NCBI RefSeq assembly: GCF_935822925.1
Contig: NZ_CAKXZS010000003.1
Coordinates: 205,311-269,310 of the forward strand
Direction of reading: 5' to 3'
Source: Mesorhizobium ventifaucium
GTDB lineage: Bacteria; Pseudomonadota; Alphaproteobacteria; Rhizobiales; Rhizobiaceae
Length of the DNA: 64,000 bases
Shown here piece by piece: positions 30,455-40,182 of the stretch. The translations under genes were made by a program, and so were the position numbers. The notes beneath the pieces are model-generated. The model was given only the letters and a program-made list of their open reading frames with translations. It was not told where the DNA came from and made no database searches. How positions within the stretch are numbered: position 1 is the stretch's first letter; the number at the start of each line of letters is the position of its first letter.

Positions 30455-31374
30455 TCCTCTGTTGCGGCGAAGCCCTGATCGACATGCTGCCACGCACCAC
30501 GACGGAGGGCGAGCCGGCCTTTGCGCCCTATGTCGGCGGCGCGGTGTTCAACACCGCAATAGCGCTCGGCCGGCTGGGAGCGCCCGCCGGTTTCTTTTCC
30601 GGCCTGTCGACGGATCTGTTCGGCAGCCAGTTCAAGGACGCGCTGGGGGCAAGCCAAGTCAGTTCCACCTATGCGCACACATCGCCCCGGCCGACCACGC
30701 TCGCCTTCGTGCGGCTGGACAACGGCCAAGCGACCTACACGTTTTACGACGAAAACACAGCCGGACGCATGCTGACAATCGACGATCTGCCGAAACTCGG
30801 CAGCGAGATCGAAGCCATGCTGTTCGGCGCCATCAGCCTGATCTCTGAGCCGGCCGGATCAGCCTACGAGGAATTCATGCGGCGCGAGCACAGCCGCCGC
30901 GTCATGATGCTCGACCCCAACATCCGGCCGAACTTCATACCGGACAAGGCCAAGCATCTCAGGCGCATCCGCTCGATGATGGCCGTGGCCGACATTGTGA
31001 AACTGTCGGACGAGGACCTCAACTGGTTCGGCGAGGCCGGCTCGCACGAGGACGTCGTCCGCAACTGGCTGGAGCGCGGCCCGACACTGATCGTTGTTAC
31101 CCATGGCAGCGAAGGTGCCGTCGGCTATACCAGGGATCACAAGGTCACGGTCGTGCCGGACAAAGTCGAGGTGGTCGATACGGTCGGCGCCGGCGACACG
31201 TTCAACGCCGGAATCCTGGCCTCGCTGCACGAGCAAGGGCTGCTGTCGAAGGAGGCGATCGCCAATCTGTCGGAAGACGCCATCCACAGGGCGCTGGCGC
31301 TTGGCGCCAAGGCTGCGGCGGTAACCGTATCGCGGGCCGGCGCCAATCCGCCCTGGCGGCATGAAGTCGCCTGA
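30451..31374 (+). CDS. frcK: PfkB-family fructokinase (FrcK-like)
   Basis: The product is 307 residues. N-terminal CCGEALIDMLPR and GGAVFNTAIALGRLG form the sugar-binding part of the PfkB fold; DTVGAGDTFNAGIL holds the catalytic Asp249 and the anion hole. It overlaps the mutarotase gene by 4 bases. Length and motifs match bacterial ATP-dependent fructokinases, and position with frcR and frcBCA supports phosphorylation of imported fructose. Related PfkB enzymes act on 2-keto-3-deoxygluconate or ribose, so specificity is inferred from context. Confidence 0.87.
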   Translation: MILCCGEALIDMLPRTTTEGEPAFAPYVGGAVFNTAIALGRLGAPAGFFSGLSTDLFGSQFKDALGASQVSSTYAHTSPRPTTLAFVRLDNGQATYTFYDENTAGRMLTIDDLPKLGSEIEAMLFGAISLISEPAGSAYEEFMRREHSRRVMMLDPNIRPNFIPDKAKHLRRIRSMMAVADIVKLSDEDLNWFGEAGSHEDVVRNWLERGPTLIVVTHGSEGAVGYTRDHKVTVVPDKVEVVDTVGAGDTFNAGILASLHEQGLLSKEAIANLSEDAIHRALALGAKAAAVTVSRAGANPPWRHEVA

Positions 31375-31629
31375 TTGGAGGGCGATGCGCTGAAGACGCG
31401 CAGGACGTCAATCACTTTGTGTTTCGCCCAGCCGAGCGCGTGCGACACGAAGGCCGTGTCGTGCGCAGCAAAGCCCCGGATTTCCGGCGTCTGATGCGGA
31501 CCTGTCGAACTGAGAGGTAACAGGCTGCGACATTTGAGCAATTCGTGGTTTTGTTCTTGCAGCTTTCTCGGCTGGCGCAACTCTGCTACCAGCGGCCGGT
31601 TATCAGGCTAATACCGTTTTGAGGCCGAC

Positions 31630-32772
31630 ATGCAGTTCATCGATCTAGGCGCGCAGCGCGAACGAATCCGCGACAGGCTGAAAGCCGCCATCGACCGCGT
31701 CGTCGACGAGGGTCGCTACATTCTCGGACCTGAGGTCACCGAATTCGAAAACAAGCTCGCCGCCTATGTCGGCACCAAGCATGTCGTCGCCTGCGCCAAC
31801 GGCACTGACGCACTGCTGTTGCCGCTGTTTGCGGCCGGCATCGGCCCAGGTGACGCGGTGTTCGTGCCGAGCTTCACCTTCGCCGCCACGGCGGAAGTGG
31901 TGGCGCTGGCCAAGGCCAAGCCGGTTTTCGTCGATGTCGACCCCCAGACCTACAATATCGACATCGCCAGCCTCGAGGCGGCCATCGCCATGATCAAGGC
32001 GGAAGGCCGGCTGAAGCCAAAGGCGATCATTCCCGTCGACCTGTTCGGGCTCGCCGCCGACTACGAGGCGATCATGGCCATCGCCAATCGCGAAGGGCTG
32101 ATGGTGATCGAAGATGCCGCGCAGGCGATCGGCGGCTCGACCGACGGCAAGATGCTGGGTTCGTTCGGAGCGGTCGGCTCGACCAGCTTCTACCCGGCAA
32201 AGCCGCTCGGCTGCTATGGTGATGGCGGCGCGATGTTCACCAACGACGATGCGCTGGCCGAACAGCTCCGCTCGTTCGCCTTCCACGGCAAGGGCGAAAC
32301 CCAATATGACAATGTCCGCGTCGGCATCAATTCGCGGCTCGACACTCTGCAGGCGGCGATCCTGATCGAGAAGCTGGCCATTCTTGAAGACGAGATGGTT
32401 GCCCGGCAAGCGGTCGCCAAGCGGTATGCCGAAGGCCTCGGCGACATCGTCAAGGCGGCGCGCAACCTGGACGGCGGCCGTTCGGCCTGGGCGCAATATG
32501 CCATCGAGACGCCGAAGCGCGACGGGCTGAAGTCGCATCTCGGGGAAAAAGGCATCCCGTCGGTGATCTATTACGTGAAGCCCTTGCACAGTCAGATCGC
32601 CTACCGCGATTATCCGCGCACGCCGACAGGCCTTGCCGTTTCGGAGGAACTGCCGAAGCGTATCCTGTGCCTGCCCATGCATCCCTATCTGAGCGAGGCC
32701 GACCAGGACCGAATCATCGAGACGATCCGCAACTATATCGGCTCGAATTCGGCGCAAATCGCCGCCGCGTAG
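31630..32772 (+). CDS. DegT/DnrJ/EryC1/StrS-family sugar aminotransferase
   Basis: The product is 380 residues. Signatures: MQFIDLGAQRERIRDRL, ACANGTDALLLPL (cofactor phosphate site), EDAAQAIGG (Asp holding the pyridinium) and STSFYPAKPLGCYGDGGA, where the Lys forms the internal aldimine. C-terminal IPSVIYYVKPLHSQIAY is the usual subunit contact. Such enzymes aminate keto-sugars bound to a nucleotide, for lipopolysaccharide or exopolysaccharide (WecE/WbpE-like). It stands alone on its strand, 255 bp after frcK, and has no obvious partner here; it may supply an amino sugar to the surface polysaccharide encoded at 37-51 kb. Confidence 0.93.
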   Translation: MQFIDLGAQRERIRDRLKAAIDRVVDEGRYILGPEVTEFENKLAAYVGTKHVVACANGTDALLLPLFAAGIGPGDAVFVPSFTFAATAEVVALAKAKPVFVDVDPQTYNIDIASLEAAIAMIKAEGRLKPKAIIPVDLFGLAADYEAIMAIANREGLMVIEDAAQAIGGSTDGKMLGSFGAVGSTSFYPAKPLGCYGDGGAMFTNDDALAEQLRSFAFHGKGETQYDNVRVGINSRLDTLQAAILIEKLAILEDEMVARQAVAKRYAEGLGDIVKAARNLDGGRSAWAQYAIETPKRDGLKSHLGEKGIPSVIYYVKPLHSQIAYRDYPRTPTGLAVSEELPKRILCLPMHPYLSEADQDRIIETIRNYIGSNSAQIAAA

Positions 32773-32822
32773 AGCCTCGCGCGCGGCCACGGTCTAGCCG
32801 GTATGCCCTCCCCCGTATTATA

Positions 32823-33251
32823 TCAGGTTTTGGCACGCACAGTCGCGACATCGGTAAGCGCAAATCCCGCATCTATGGTCAGGATCGGCGCCCGGTAGGA
32901 TTTCGCGGTGGCATAATGGAAGCAGTCGGCGAGATTGAGCGCACTATTCCGTTCAGCGTCCGGATAGCGGTGCCGTCCATAACGATCGAAGGCTTGCAGC
33001 GCGGCGGTCAACTCACGGCTCGAAATCGCCAGAACCTGGACCCCAGCCGCTTCAAGGAACTCCTGCACTCGCGCTTCAGCTTCCGCCATGGGAATGCGCT
33101 TTTTGCGAAAAAGTCCAACTGTCGCCTCCCATGCAGCCACGACCGATGTGACCGGTCGGGGCGAGCGCGCGGCATCGAGCGCCGCCGCGAGATCCTCGGC
33201 CTCAGGCTCTTCCGTCATAGTGGCGATGATTGCCGACGCATCGACGAACAT
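32823..33251 (-). CDS. vapC: VapC-like PIN-domain ribonuclease toxin
   Basis: The product is 142 residues, a single PIN domain. The four acidic metal-binding residues can be placed: Asp4 (MFVDASA), Glu42 (AAWEATVGL), Asp109 (NLADCFHYA) and Asp127 (LTIDAGF). PIN toxins cleave RNA, often tRNA or rRNA. The start ATG overlaps the antitoxin stop (TGATG), the classical toxin-antitoxin arrangement. The pair lies downstream of cysQ on the same strand, with its own AT-rich upstream region, and 50 bp from the convergent aminotransferase gene. Confidence 0.9.
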   Translation of the reverse strand: MFVDASAIIATMTEEPEAEDLAAALDAARSPRPVTSVVAAWEATVGLFRKKRIPMAEAEARVQEFLEAAGVQVLAISSRELTAALQAFDRYGRHRYPDAERNSALNLADCFHYATAKSYRAPILTIDAGFALTDVATVRAKT

Positions 33252-33490
33252 CAGTAGCCACCGCTGAGGTCATCGAAAAACGCCCTGTCCGCCGCAAGGC
33301 CGGTGTCCGGATAGGCCGCGATCTTCGCGCGCAAAGGCTTCAGCCGCTCCCATAGAGGGATCGCCTCCTCGGCACGGCGCAATTCGTTCTCCAGGGCCAG
33401 CTTCACGGCAGCCGTCTTGCTCAAGCGCGTGCGCGCTGCCAGCTTTTCGGCAAGCGTGTTTACCTCTTCACTGCGAATGTTGAGCGGCAC
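33251..33490 (-). CDS. vapB: VapB-like antitoxin (Rv0623/PSK-type)
   Basis: The start is GTG 33490, preceded by GGGAG 8 bases upstream; the product is 79 residues. It begins PLNIRSEEVNTLAEKLAARTRLSKTAAVKLALENEL, a ribbon-helix-helix domain of the Rv0623-type VapB family, followed by a helical segment (IPLWERLKPLRAKI) and an acidic-aromatic C-terminus FFDDLSGGY expected to insert into the toxin active site. It should neutralise the adjacent PIN toxin and repress the operon. Upstream, TTGGCA and TATATG-like elements suggest a promoter in the 60 bp before the start. Confidence 0.85.
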   Translation of the reverse strand: MPLNIRSEEVNTLAEKLAARTRLSKTAAVKLALENELRRAEEAIPLWERLKPLRAKIAAYPDTGLAADRAFFDDLSGGY

Positions 33491-33551
33491 AGCGAATTCT
33501 CCCGCGTGTAGACGTACATATAACAATGCCAACACGTGATGGCAGCTGCAG

Positions 33552-34346
33552 TCAGCCATCGCGCAGGCCGGCCACTTTGCCGCTGGCGATGAAATGCGGA
33601 TTGGCAAAATCCTCGTCATCGATCTGGTTGCGCTTGCCGTAGGTGAGCGGCTCACCGTCGAGCGTGCACGTTATCCCGCCTGCCGCGCGCAGCACCGCAT
33701 CGCCGGCCGCGGTGTCCCATTCCATGGTGCGGCCGAAGCGCGGGTAGACGTCGGCCTCAGCGCTGGCGACAAGACAGAATTTCAGCGACGAGCCGACCGA
33801 GACGATCTCGGCAGCGCCGACCGTGCGGATATAGGCTTCAGTCTCGGGCGTATTGTGGGACCGGCTGGCGACGACGGTCAGTGGCGTCACACCCGTTCTG
33901 ACCGAAATCGGCCGGCGGCCGATGATCTGGTAGTCACCACTGACCTCAATCGTTTCCGCCCTGCCCGGCCGGCCGGAAAAAAAGCGTCCGGTGCATGGCG
34001 CGAAGACGACACCGATCTCCGGCACGCCGTGGCGAACGAGCGCGATGTTGACGGTGAAGTCGGTCCTGCGGTTGACGAATTCCTTGGTGCCGTCGAGTGG
34101 ATCCACCAGGAAGAAGGCGTCGTCGAGATCGGGCGGCACGATGCCGGCCGATGCCTCTTCCTCAGCCACGCAAGGGATATAGGGGAACGCAGCGCGCAGC
34201 CCGTCGAGAATGATCTTTTCGCTCTGGCGATCGGCTGCGGTCACCGGCGAGCTGTCTGATTTCTGGTCGACAGCGCAGCCGGCATCGAAGACGCGCATCA
34301 CCTCTCGCCCGGCCGCCAAGGCAAGGCGCTCAAACACGCCGAGCAT
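33552..34346 (-). CDS. cysQ: 3'(2'),5'-bisphosphate nucleotidase CysQ
   Basis: The product is 264 residues from ATG 34346; a TTG at 34394 would add 16 residues and overlap cysNC by 38 bases. The inositol-monophosphatase fold is shown by PVTAADRQSE, the metal motif VDPLDGTKEF and the C-terminal MEWDTAAGDAVLRAAGG. CysQ removes the 3'-phosphate of phosphoadenosine phosphate produced when PAPS is used, relieving product inhibition. It is third in cysD-cysNC-cysQ, and its place right after the PAPS-making enzyme supports that role over inositol phosphatase activity. Confidence 0.9.
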   Translation of the reverse strand: MLGVFERLALAAGREVMRVFDAGCAVDQKSDSSPVTAADRQSEKIILDGLRAAFPYIPCVAEEEASAGIVPPDLDDAFFLVDPLDGTKEFVNRRTDFTVNIALVRHGVPEIGVVFAPCTGRFFSGRPGRAETIEVSGDYQIIGRRPISVRTGVTPLTVVASRSHNTPETEAYIRTVGAAEIVSVGSSLKFCLVASAEADVYPRFGRTMEWDTAAGDAVLRAAGGITCTLDGEPLTYGKRNQIDDEDFANPHFIASGKVAGLRDG

Positions 34347-34356
34347 CAATTCGTTG

Positions 34357-36294
34357 TCAGATGCCGCCGCCGCTATCGTATTGGTTTTCGGCAATGTCGC
34401 GCTCGTTCAGCCAGAGTTCCAGGGCCTCTACCATCTCCTCGGCAGACTTGCCGAGTGTCTTGAGATGGATTTCCGGATTTTCCGGGGCTTCATACGGTGA
34501 ATCGACGCCGGTGAAATTCTTGATTTCGCCATTCAACGCCCGCGCATAGAGGCCCTTCGGATCGCGTCTGGCGCATTCCTCAAAGGGTGTGTCGACAAAC
34601 ACCTCGACGAATTCACCGCTGGCCATCAATTCCCTGGCCATGCGCCGCTCGGCGCTGAATGGCGAAATGAAGGAAACAATGACGATCAGCCCGGCATCGG
34701 CCATCAGGCGCGCCACTTCGGCCACGCGGCGAATGTTCTCGACGCGGTCGGCGTCGGTGAAGCCAAGATCGCGATTGAGCCCGTGGCGGACATTATCGCC
34801 ATCCAGGATGTAGGTGTGGCGGCCGGTGGCGAACAGCTTCTTCTCGAAAAGATTGGCGATGGTCGACTTGCCCGAGCCAGAGAGCCCGGTGAACCAGAAC
34901 ACTGCGGGCCGCTGGTTCTTCAGATCGGCGCGGCCGTTCTTGCCGACATCGAGCGATTGCCAGTGGATGTTTTCGGCGCGGCGCAGCGAATGCAGGATCA
35001 TGCCGGCGCCGACCGTGGCGTTGGTGATGCGGTCGATCAGGATAAAGGCGCCGGTCGTGCGGTTCTCGGCGAACGTATCGAAGGCGATCGGCGCCCGCGT
35101 CGAGATGTTGCAAATGCCGACCTCGTTCATTTCGAGCGACTTGGCCGCCTCATGGGCAAAATCGTTGACGTTGACGCGGTATTTCAGGTCGGTGACAGTA
35201 GCGCTGGTCTGATCGGTCTCCGTCCGCAGGATATAGGAGCGACCCGGCAGCAGCGCGTGCTCGTCGAACCAGACAATGTTGGCGGCGAACTGGTCGGCGA
35301 CCTGCGGCCGCGCCGCAGGTGACACCAGCATGTTACCGCGCGAGACCTCGACCTCGTCGTCGAGAACAAGGGTGATGGCCTGGCCCGCCACCGCCTGGCT
35401 CAGATCGCCGCCATGCGAGACGATGCGCCTGACATGAGCGGACTTGCCGGATTTGGCGACAACGACCTCATCGCCTGGTGAGACCGAGCCGGACGCAATC
35501 GTGCCGGCAAAACCGCGAAAATCGAGATTGGGGCGATTCACATACTGCACCGGAAAACGGAACGGCAGTTCGACAACGGCTTCATCGACTGACACGGTTT
35601 CCAGGTGTTCGATCAGCGTCGGGCCGGAATACCATTCTGTCTGTGCCGAGCGACTGGAGACGTTGTCGCCGTAACGGGCAGACATCGGGATGGGCACGAT
35701 CGTTTCGAAGCCGAGTTTGTGCGAAAATTGCCGATAGTCCTCGACGATCCGTTCGAACACCGCCTTGTCGAAGCCGACGAGATCGATCTTGTTGACGGCG
35801 AGCACAATTTGCCGGATGCCCAGCAGCGAGGCGATGATAGAGTGGCGCCTTGTCTGGCGCAGCACGCCTTGCCGGGCGTCGATCAGAACGATGGCCAGAT
35901 CAGCGGTCGACGCGCCCGTCGCCATGTTGCGCGTGTATTGTTCGTGGCCAGGCGTATCGGCAACGATGAATTTGCGTTTTGGCGTGGCGAAAAAGCGATA
36001 GGCGACGTCGATGGTGATGCCCTGCTCGCGCTCGGCCTCGAGGCCATCGACCAGCAGCGCGAAATCGACGTCGTCGCCCGTCGTCCCGTGCTTGCGCGAA
36101 TCACGCTCGAGCGCAGAAAGCTGGTCCTCGAAAATCTGCTTGGTGTCCGAAAGCAGGCGCCCGATCAACGTCGACTTGCCGTCGTCGACGGAACCGCAGG
36201 TCAGGAAGCGCAGAAGCGATTTTTGTTCCTGCACCGCCAGATAGTCACGAATGCCGTCGGTGGGGGCCAGGCTCTCGGCCGTGATGTGGCGCAT
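34357..36294 (-). CDS. cysNC: Bifunctional sulfate adenylyltransferase subunit 1 / APS kinase (CysNC)
   Basis: The product is 645 residues. Residues 1-~440 are the CysN GTPase: G1 GSVDDGKS ending Ser41, G3 DTPGH at 113-117, G4 NKID at 168-171, then two beta-barrel domains. Residues ~450-645 are APS kinase with Walker [10 protein letters not shown] from 470, [12 protein letters not shown], the SFISPF segment and KGLYARA. The fusion makes PAPS from sulfate with CysD; it is the same architecture as rhizobial NodQ. The ATG is 2 bp after the cysD stop. With no nod genes nearby it is most likely the housekeeping copy. Confidence 0.95.
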   Translation of the reverse strand: MRHITAESLAPTDGIRDYLAVQEQKSLLRFLTCGSVDDGKSTLIGRLLSDTKQIFEDQLSALERDSRKHGTTGDDVDFALLVDGLEAEREQGITIDVAYRFFATPKRKFIVADTPGHEQYTRNMATGASTADLAIVLIDARQGVLRQTRRHSIIASLLGIRQIVLAVNKIDLVGFDKAVFERIVEDYRQFSHKLGFETIVPIPMSARYGDNVSSRSAQTEWYSGPTLIEHLETVSVDEAVVELPFRFPVQYVNRPNLDFRGFAGTIASGSVSPGDEVVVAKSGKSAHVRRIVSHGGDLSQAVAGQAITLVLDDEVEVSRGNMLVSPAARPQVADQFAANIVWFDEHALLPGRSYILRTETDQTSATVTDLKYRVNVNDFAHEAAKSLEMNEVGICNISTRAPIAFDTFAENRTTGAFILIDRITNATVGAGMILHSLRRAENIHWQSLDVGKNGRADLKNQRPAVFWFTGLSGSGKSTIANLFEKKLFATGRHTYILDGDNVRHGLNRDLGFTDADRVENIRRVAEVARLMADAGLIVIVSFISPFSAERRMARELMASGEFVEVFVDTPFEECARRDPKGLYARALNGEIKNFTGVDSPYEAPENPEIHLKTLGKSAEEMVEALELWLNERDIAENQYDSGGGI

Positions 36295-36296
36295 GC

Positions 36297-37202
36297 TCAG
36301 AAATACCCCTCGCGCTTCTTCTTTTCCATCGAGCCTGCTTCATCACGGTCGATCAGGCGGCCCTGCCGTTCGGAGGTGCGCGCCGTCAGCATTTCGCCGA
36401 CAATGGCCTCCAGCGTGTCGGCGTCGGATTCGATCGCGCCGGTCAGCGGATAGCAGCCGAGCGTGCGGAACCGCACCAGCCGGTTCTCAACCATCTCGCC
36501 GGGACGCAGTTCCATACGGTCGTCATCCTTCAGAATGAGCATGCCGTCGCGTTCGACGACCGGTCGCTCCTTGGCGAAATAGAGCGGCACGATCGGGATG
36601 TCGTCCTGGAGAATATACTGCCAGATATCGAGTTCGGTCCAGTTCGACAACGGAAACACCCGGATCGATTCACCGGTCGCGATGCGGGTGTTGAATATCT
36701 TCCACATCTCCGGCCGCTGGTTCTTCGGATCCCAGACGTGCTGGGCGTTGCGGAAAGAGAAGATCCGCTCCTTGGCGCGCGATTTCTCCTCGTCGCGCCG
36801 CGCCCCGCCGAAGGCTGCATCGAAGCCGTATTTGTCGAGCGCCTGCCGCAGCGCCACGGTCTTCATCACATGGGTATGGGTGTTCGAGCCGTGGTCGAAG
36901 GGATTGATGTTGTCGCGCACACCATCCTCGTTGACATGGACCAGGAGATCGAAGCCGAGCTTTTGCGCCATCTGATCGCGAAAGGCGATCATCTCGCGGA
37001 ATTTCCAGGTCGTGTCGACGTGGAGAAAGGGAAAGGGCGGCTTGGCCGGATAAAACGCCTTCATCGCAAGATGCATCAGCACGGAGGAATCCTTGCCGAC
37101 CGAATAGAGCATGACCGGCTTGGCGAAGGCCGCCGCTACCTCGCGAAAGATATGGATGGATTCAGCCTCAAGCCGCTGAAGGTGCGTAAGCGCGATATTC
37201 AT
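36297..37202 (-). CDS. cysD: Sulfate adenylyltransferase subunit 2 (CysD)
   Basis: Start ATG 37202 gives the family's standard 301 residues ([22 protein letters not shown]). The PP-loop [13 protein letters not shown], the [21 protein letters not shown] segment and [12 protein letters not shown] identify CysD, the ATP pyrophosphatase subunit that forms APS with the CysN GTPase. First gene of cysD-cysNC-cysQ. The 404-bp region upstream should contain the promoter; no CysB site or riboswitch could be recognised by eye. Confidence 0.95.
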   Translation of the reverse strand: MNIALTHLQRLEAESIHIFREVAAAFAKPVMLYSVGKDSSVLMHLAMKAFYPAKPPFPFLHVDTTWKFREMIAFRDQMAQKLGFDLLVHVNEDGVRDNINPFDHGSNTHTHVMKTVALRQALDKYGFDAAFGGARRDEEKSRAKERIFSFRNAQHVWDPKNQRPEMWKIFNTRIATGESIRVFPLSNWTELDIWQYILQDDIPIVPLYFAKERPVVERDGMLILKDDDRMELRPGEMVENRLVRFRTLGCYPLTGAIESDADTLEAIVGEMLTARTSERQGRLIDRDEAGSMEKKKREGYF

Positions 37203-37606
37203 GGACTGTAAGCGTTCTCTCGTGCCAATCCAGAGCTTGCATCGATGCATCAGGCGCAATTTTCAGAGGCCCGGTTCAAGCTTCACTTCTGGACGATGTT
37301 ATTTTCGTGCAGGCGTTCTAGCAGATCGCCATGGTTTATAACAATGCGGGACAGGCCGGCGCTGGAGTGGTTCGGGAATGAATTTTCCACGCAGGAACCA
37401 AAACCCGGAAATTCCTGCTCAGCGGGCGATGGGCTTGGCGGCCCAAGAAAAATACTCCTGAAGGGCCGAGATCAGCCTGTGCGGGGACAATCGCAATCCT
37501 CTTCTGGACGCAGTCCTGATGATCTTCCTGATTTCCGCGACATATCCTGGGTCAGGACGCTACCTACCTGCCGCTGATGAAAGAGCGGAGCCGTCGCCAG
37601 GAGGCG
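37203..37606. other. Intergenic region upstream of cysD
   Basis: A 404-bp stretch between the end of the O-antigen-ligase-like gene and the start of cysD, both on the minus strand. It holds the presumed cysD promoter and the end of the exopolysaccharide transcript. A plus-strand open frame at 37245-37577 has no ribosome-binding site or recognisable domain and is not called. No clear terminator hairpin seen. Confidence 0.5.
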
Positions 37607-38926
37607 CTACGACGAAGCTCCGATCGGAACAAACAACTTGTCACCGTTGTGGTCGATCTCGATCAATTCATTCTTCTGGGCCGAACGGGCCGCAAATCCT
37701 TTGTGGAAGATAATGGCGTTCATAAAGGCAAACGTCATTGCAAGCGCCTCGGTCCGCAAGGGATAATCGACGAGTGAATGGATGAGAAGAAACGACACGG
37801 AGAGAAACGCCGCCTTTTGAAGGGGATCGCGACGAACTCTGGCAAGCGCCATAAAAAGCATCACGAAATAAAGCGCCATCAACAGAACAGCAAGAGCTCC
37901 GCCTTCGAAAGCTATTTCAAGATATTCATTGTGAGCATGATTTACATATTGCTTGAAAATCATCTCCTCCTTTTCATATATCTGGTAGGCCTTTTGAAAA
38001 TTTCCAAACCCAACGCCGGTTGCCCAATTCTCTTTGATCCCCTCAATGGTGGTGCGAGCAAACTCTCCTCGCCCGAAAGCTGGATCGATCGCGTCGGCAT
38101 CGATTTTCGTCCAAGCGCCTATCGTATAGACGGAAAGGCCTATGAAAACGGCAAGGATGCTGAGCCCACTCACCCTAGAACGCGCTGAAAGAAAGACTAT
38201 GGACAGTACGGTGATCGCCAACCCGATCAGAACGCCGGCACGCGAACCGGCGGCCAAAAGGAGCAGCAAAAGCGTGGCCAGCCCGAGCGATCCGGACAAA
38301 AGATGTCCTCGGAACAAACCGTAATAAGCGACAAAGGGGATAGACACAAAAAGTAATGCCGCAAAATGATTCTCGTTGGCAAAAAGCCCGGCATTGATCG
38401 TGAAAGGCAACAATCCCTCTATGGCGATGTCATCCGAGAGCGAATATTGAATCGCGCCTGCCAGGCCGTTGCATATGACACCCATAAAAAAGAACGGCAG
38501 AAGTGCATGGACCTGCCCGGCGCGCAAACGCAATACGCTCAAAAAAAACGCCGCCCACGCCACCAGATACAAAAGACATTCGATCGTCCGTCCAACGCCG
38601 ACACTGACGAAACGAAATCGGGTTTCTCCAACCAGCCCGGAATCTGCGAGCAACAGCTCCGGTCGCAATCCGCTGAATATCGCCGCAGGCAACGGAACAA
38701 TTTGCAAGGCCACCAGCGCCACGGCCAAGGCCAGCAGCCGCAGAATAGAATGGGGGACTCTTTGGCCAGAGGTCTGTGAGAAGACCGCCGCTGCCGAGAC
38801 AATTGCCGCGACCTCAATCAGCGTGTCCGTGTAAAGGCCGCTTGCAGTGCCACCGCCGATCAGCAGCGATATAAACAGGACCGATCCGAGGAGATATTTA
38901 TCCCATTCCGATGGCCGGTCGCTCAA
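37607..38926 (-). CDS. O-antigen ligase / Wzy-like polysaccharide polymerase
   Basis: The start is placed at TTG 38926, which overlaps the upstream stop in TTGA, the usual coupling pattern; the longer open frame upstream lies wholly inside the neighbour gene. The product is ~439 residues with about ten to twelve membrane segments. The Wzy_C/O-antigen-ligase signature is present: NENHFAALL in the middle, a periplasmic stretch, ATGVGFGNFQKAY and HAHNEYLEIAFEGGALAVL with the conserved His-Asn-Glu. Such proteins polymerise repeat units or attach chains. It closes the CpsB-Wza-Wzc operon, so polymerisation of the exopolysaccharide is the favoured role. Confidence 0.86.
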   Translation of the reverse strand: MSDRPSEWDKYLLGSVLFISLLIGGGTASGLYTDTLIEVAAIVSAAAVFSQTSGQRVPHSILRLLALAVALVALQIVPLPAAIFSGLRPELLLADSGLVGETRFRFVSVGVGRTIECLLYLVAWAAFFLSVLRLRAGQVHALLPFFFMGVICNGLAGAIQYSLSDDIAIEGLLPFTINAGLFANENHFAALLFVSIPFVAYYGLFRGHLLSGSLGLATLLLLLLAAGSRAGVLIGLAITVLSIVFLSARSRVSGLSILAVFIGLSVYTIGAWTKIDADAIDPAFGRGEFARTTIEGIKENWATGVGFGNFQKAYQIYEKEEMIFKQYVNHAHNEYLEIAFEGGALAVLLMALYFVMLFMALARVRRDPLQKAAFLSVSFLLIHSLVDYPLRTEALAMTFAFMNAIIFHKGFAARSAQKNELIEIDHNGDKLFVPIGASS

Positions 38927-40182
38927 GATGAAAGTCTCTCGATGCTCAATTCGTGCATTACCAACGTGCCGACATATCGAAAGCGCCAGCTCTCGGCAAT
39001 GGCGGCAGTTTCCAGCTTCAATAATTGCATGGGGCACCCAGCCGGTCCAACGGAAAACTCCAGACTGAGCGCCTGACGATTATATGTGCCCTCCGGAATA
39101 TTGAACCGCGCTATTTCGCCGGCCGACCCCACGCACCTGATCGACCAGAACAACTCCTTTGGAAGCTTCAGGTTTCTTGCAGACGCAGCCAGAGAAATCT
39201 TGTAGGAGCCTGGAGGCAGTTGGATATACTGCTGAAGAGCTGTGTCCTTGACGGGCGTATTCAGGAAACGGACCGTCGCCCCCCGCTCACCTTCGACCGC
39301 GTCTTTGGATGCTGCAAACGTAACTTCCAGGCCCGACCGATCGCCGACGTGCCAATCAAAAGGCTTGCCGCTGGACACAGGCTCAAACGTGCTGTTGAAA
39401 ATGTATCCGCCTAATTTCCGTTCCTGATCGGACAGGCTGAAAAGAAACAAGCGGTACGCTTGTTCATATTCTTTGTGACGAATATTGCCGTGCATCACAT
39501 AGATCAATTCGCTCGAGTTTGGTGGCGCCCTTGACCCGGTCAAATCGAGCAGCAGCCGATTTGCGAAATCGAGCCCGTCGGGGGTTTTGCTCAGCGCGAC
39601 CAACAGTTTGGCCCTCCAGGGCGCCGCGGCTCTGATGGCTGCCAGCACAGCCTGGTATCCGTCGGGGTTCGAGAGGATTGGCGGGAGCCCCTCGGCAATC
39701 GCGGGAAATTGATCTGGCCATCGCCGCAGCAAAATATCGATCTCGCCGACAGCCCCGGACAGATCGCCCGTTTCTATCGAGCGGCCTATCGACCTCTGCA
39801 GCGCGTGGATCTCGGTCTTCGATAAATTTCGAGCCTGGTCGAAAAATCCATAGGCTTGACCTTTTTCACCCTGTCGGTACTTGATCTCGCCGATCAGGCT
39901 GTAGAGACGTGCGTCCGCAAGGTCAAAACGAAGAGCGCTTTCGGCCTTGGCAAGCAATGCGTCGAGATCGGGAGCATTGCTTGTATCGTTCAGTTCGTGG
40001 GTAATTTCGCCTATCAAGGCATTGACGTTCAACGGATCCAGCGCGAGGGAAACGGTTGGCGTTTCGGTTTCAAGAAACCGACTTAGCCCGATCGACGAAG
40101 CCGCCAACGCTAGAACGGATGCGACGAACCAAACGCCTGAGCGCCGGAGATTTTGCATAAGCGGGCTGGTCTGCTCCGTCAT
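38923..40182 (-). CDS. Unrecognised membrane-anchored protein between tyrosine kinase and polymerase (TPR-like?)
   Basis: The start is ATG 40182 (GAGGG 9 bases upstream), so the gene overlaps the end of the kinase gene by 113 bases; ATG 40158 is an alternative. The product is 419 residues: one N-terminal membrane helix (VWFVASVLALAASSIGLSRFL), then an Ala/Leu-rich helical region of ~200 residues resembling TPR-type repeats (ALRFDLADARLYSLIGEIKYRQGEKGQAYGFFDQA, quoted for pattern), and a C-terminal ~170 residues rich in beta-type sequence (FDWHVGDRSGLEVTF, VRFLNTPVKDTALQQYIQLPPGSYKISLAA) that looks like a carbohydrate-binding jelly roll. I do not recognise a family. Position implies a part in polysaccharide assembly or length control, facing the periplasm. 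Confidence 0.75.
   Translation of the reverse strand: MTEQTSPLMQNLRRSGVWFVASVLALAASSIGLSRFLETETPTVSLALDPLNVNALIGEITHELNDTSNAPDLDALLAKAESALRFDLADARLYSLIGEIKYRQGEKGQAYGFFDQARNLSKTEIHALQRSIGRSIETGDLSGAVGEIDILLRRWPDQFPAIAEGLPPILSNPDGYQAVLAAIRAAAPWRAKLLVALSKTPDGLDFANRLLLDLTGSRAPPNSSELIYVMHGNIRHKEYEQAYRLFLFSLSDQERKLGGYIFNSTFEPVSSGKPFDWHVGDRSGLEVTFAASKDAVEGERGATVRFLNTPVKDTALQQYIQLPPGSYKISLAASARNLKLPKELFWSIRCVGSAGEIARFNIPEGTYNRQALSLEFSVGPAGCPMQLLKLETAAIAESWRFRYVGTLVMHELSIERLSS

Noticed and set aside
34357..36294. Symbiotic nodQ instead of cysNC
   Set aside because: NodQ and CysNC have the same architecture, but there are no nod genes or nod boxes here and cysD/cysQ flank it, so a housekeeping role is more likely.
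37245..37577. 110-codon plus-strand open frame between cysD and the polymerase gene
   Set aside because: Overlaps the promoter area of cysD, no family motifs, no ribosome-binding site.
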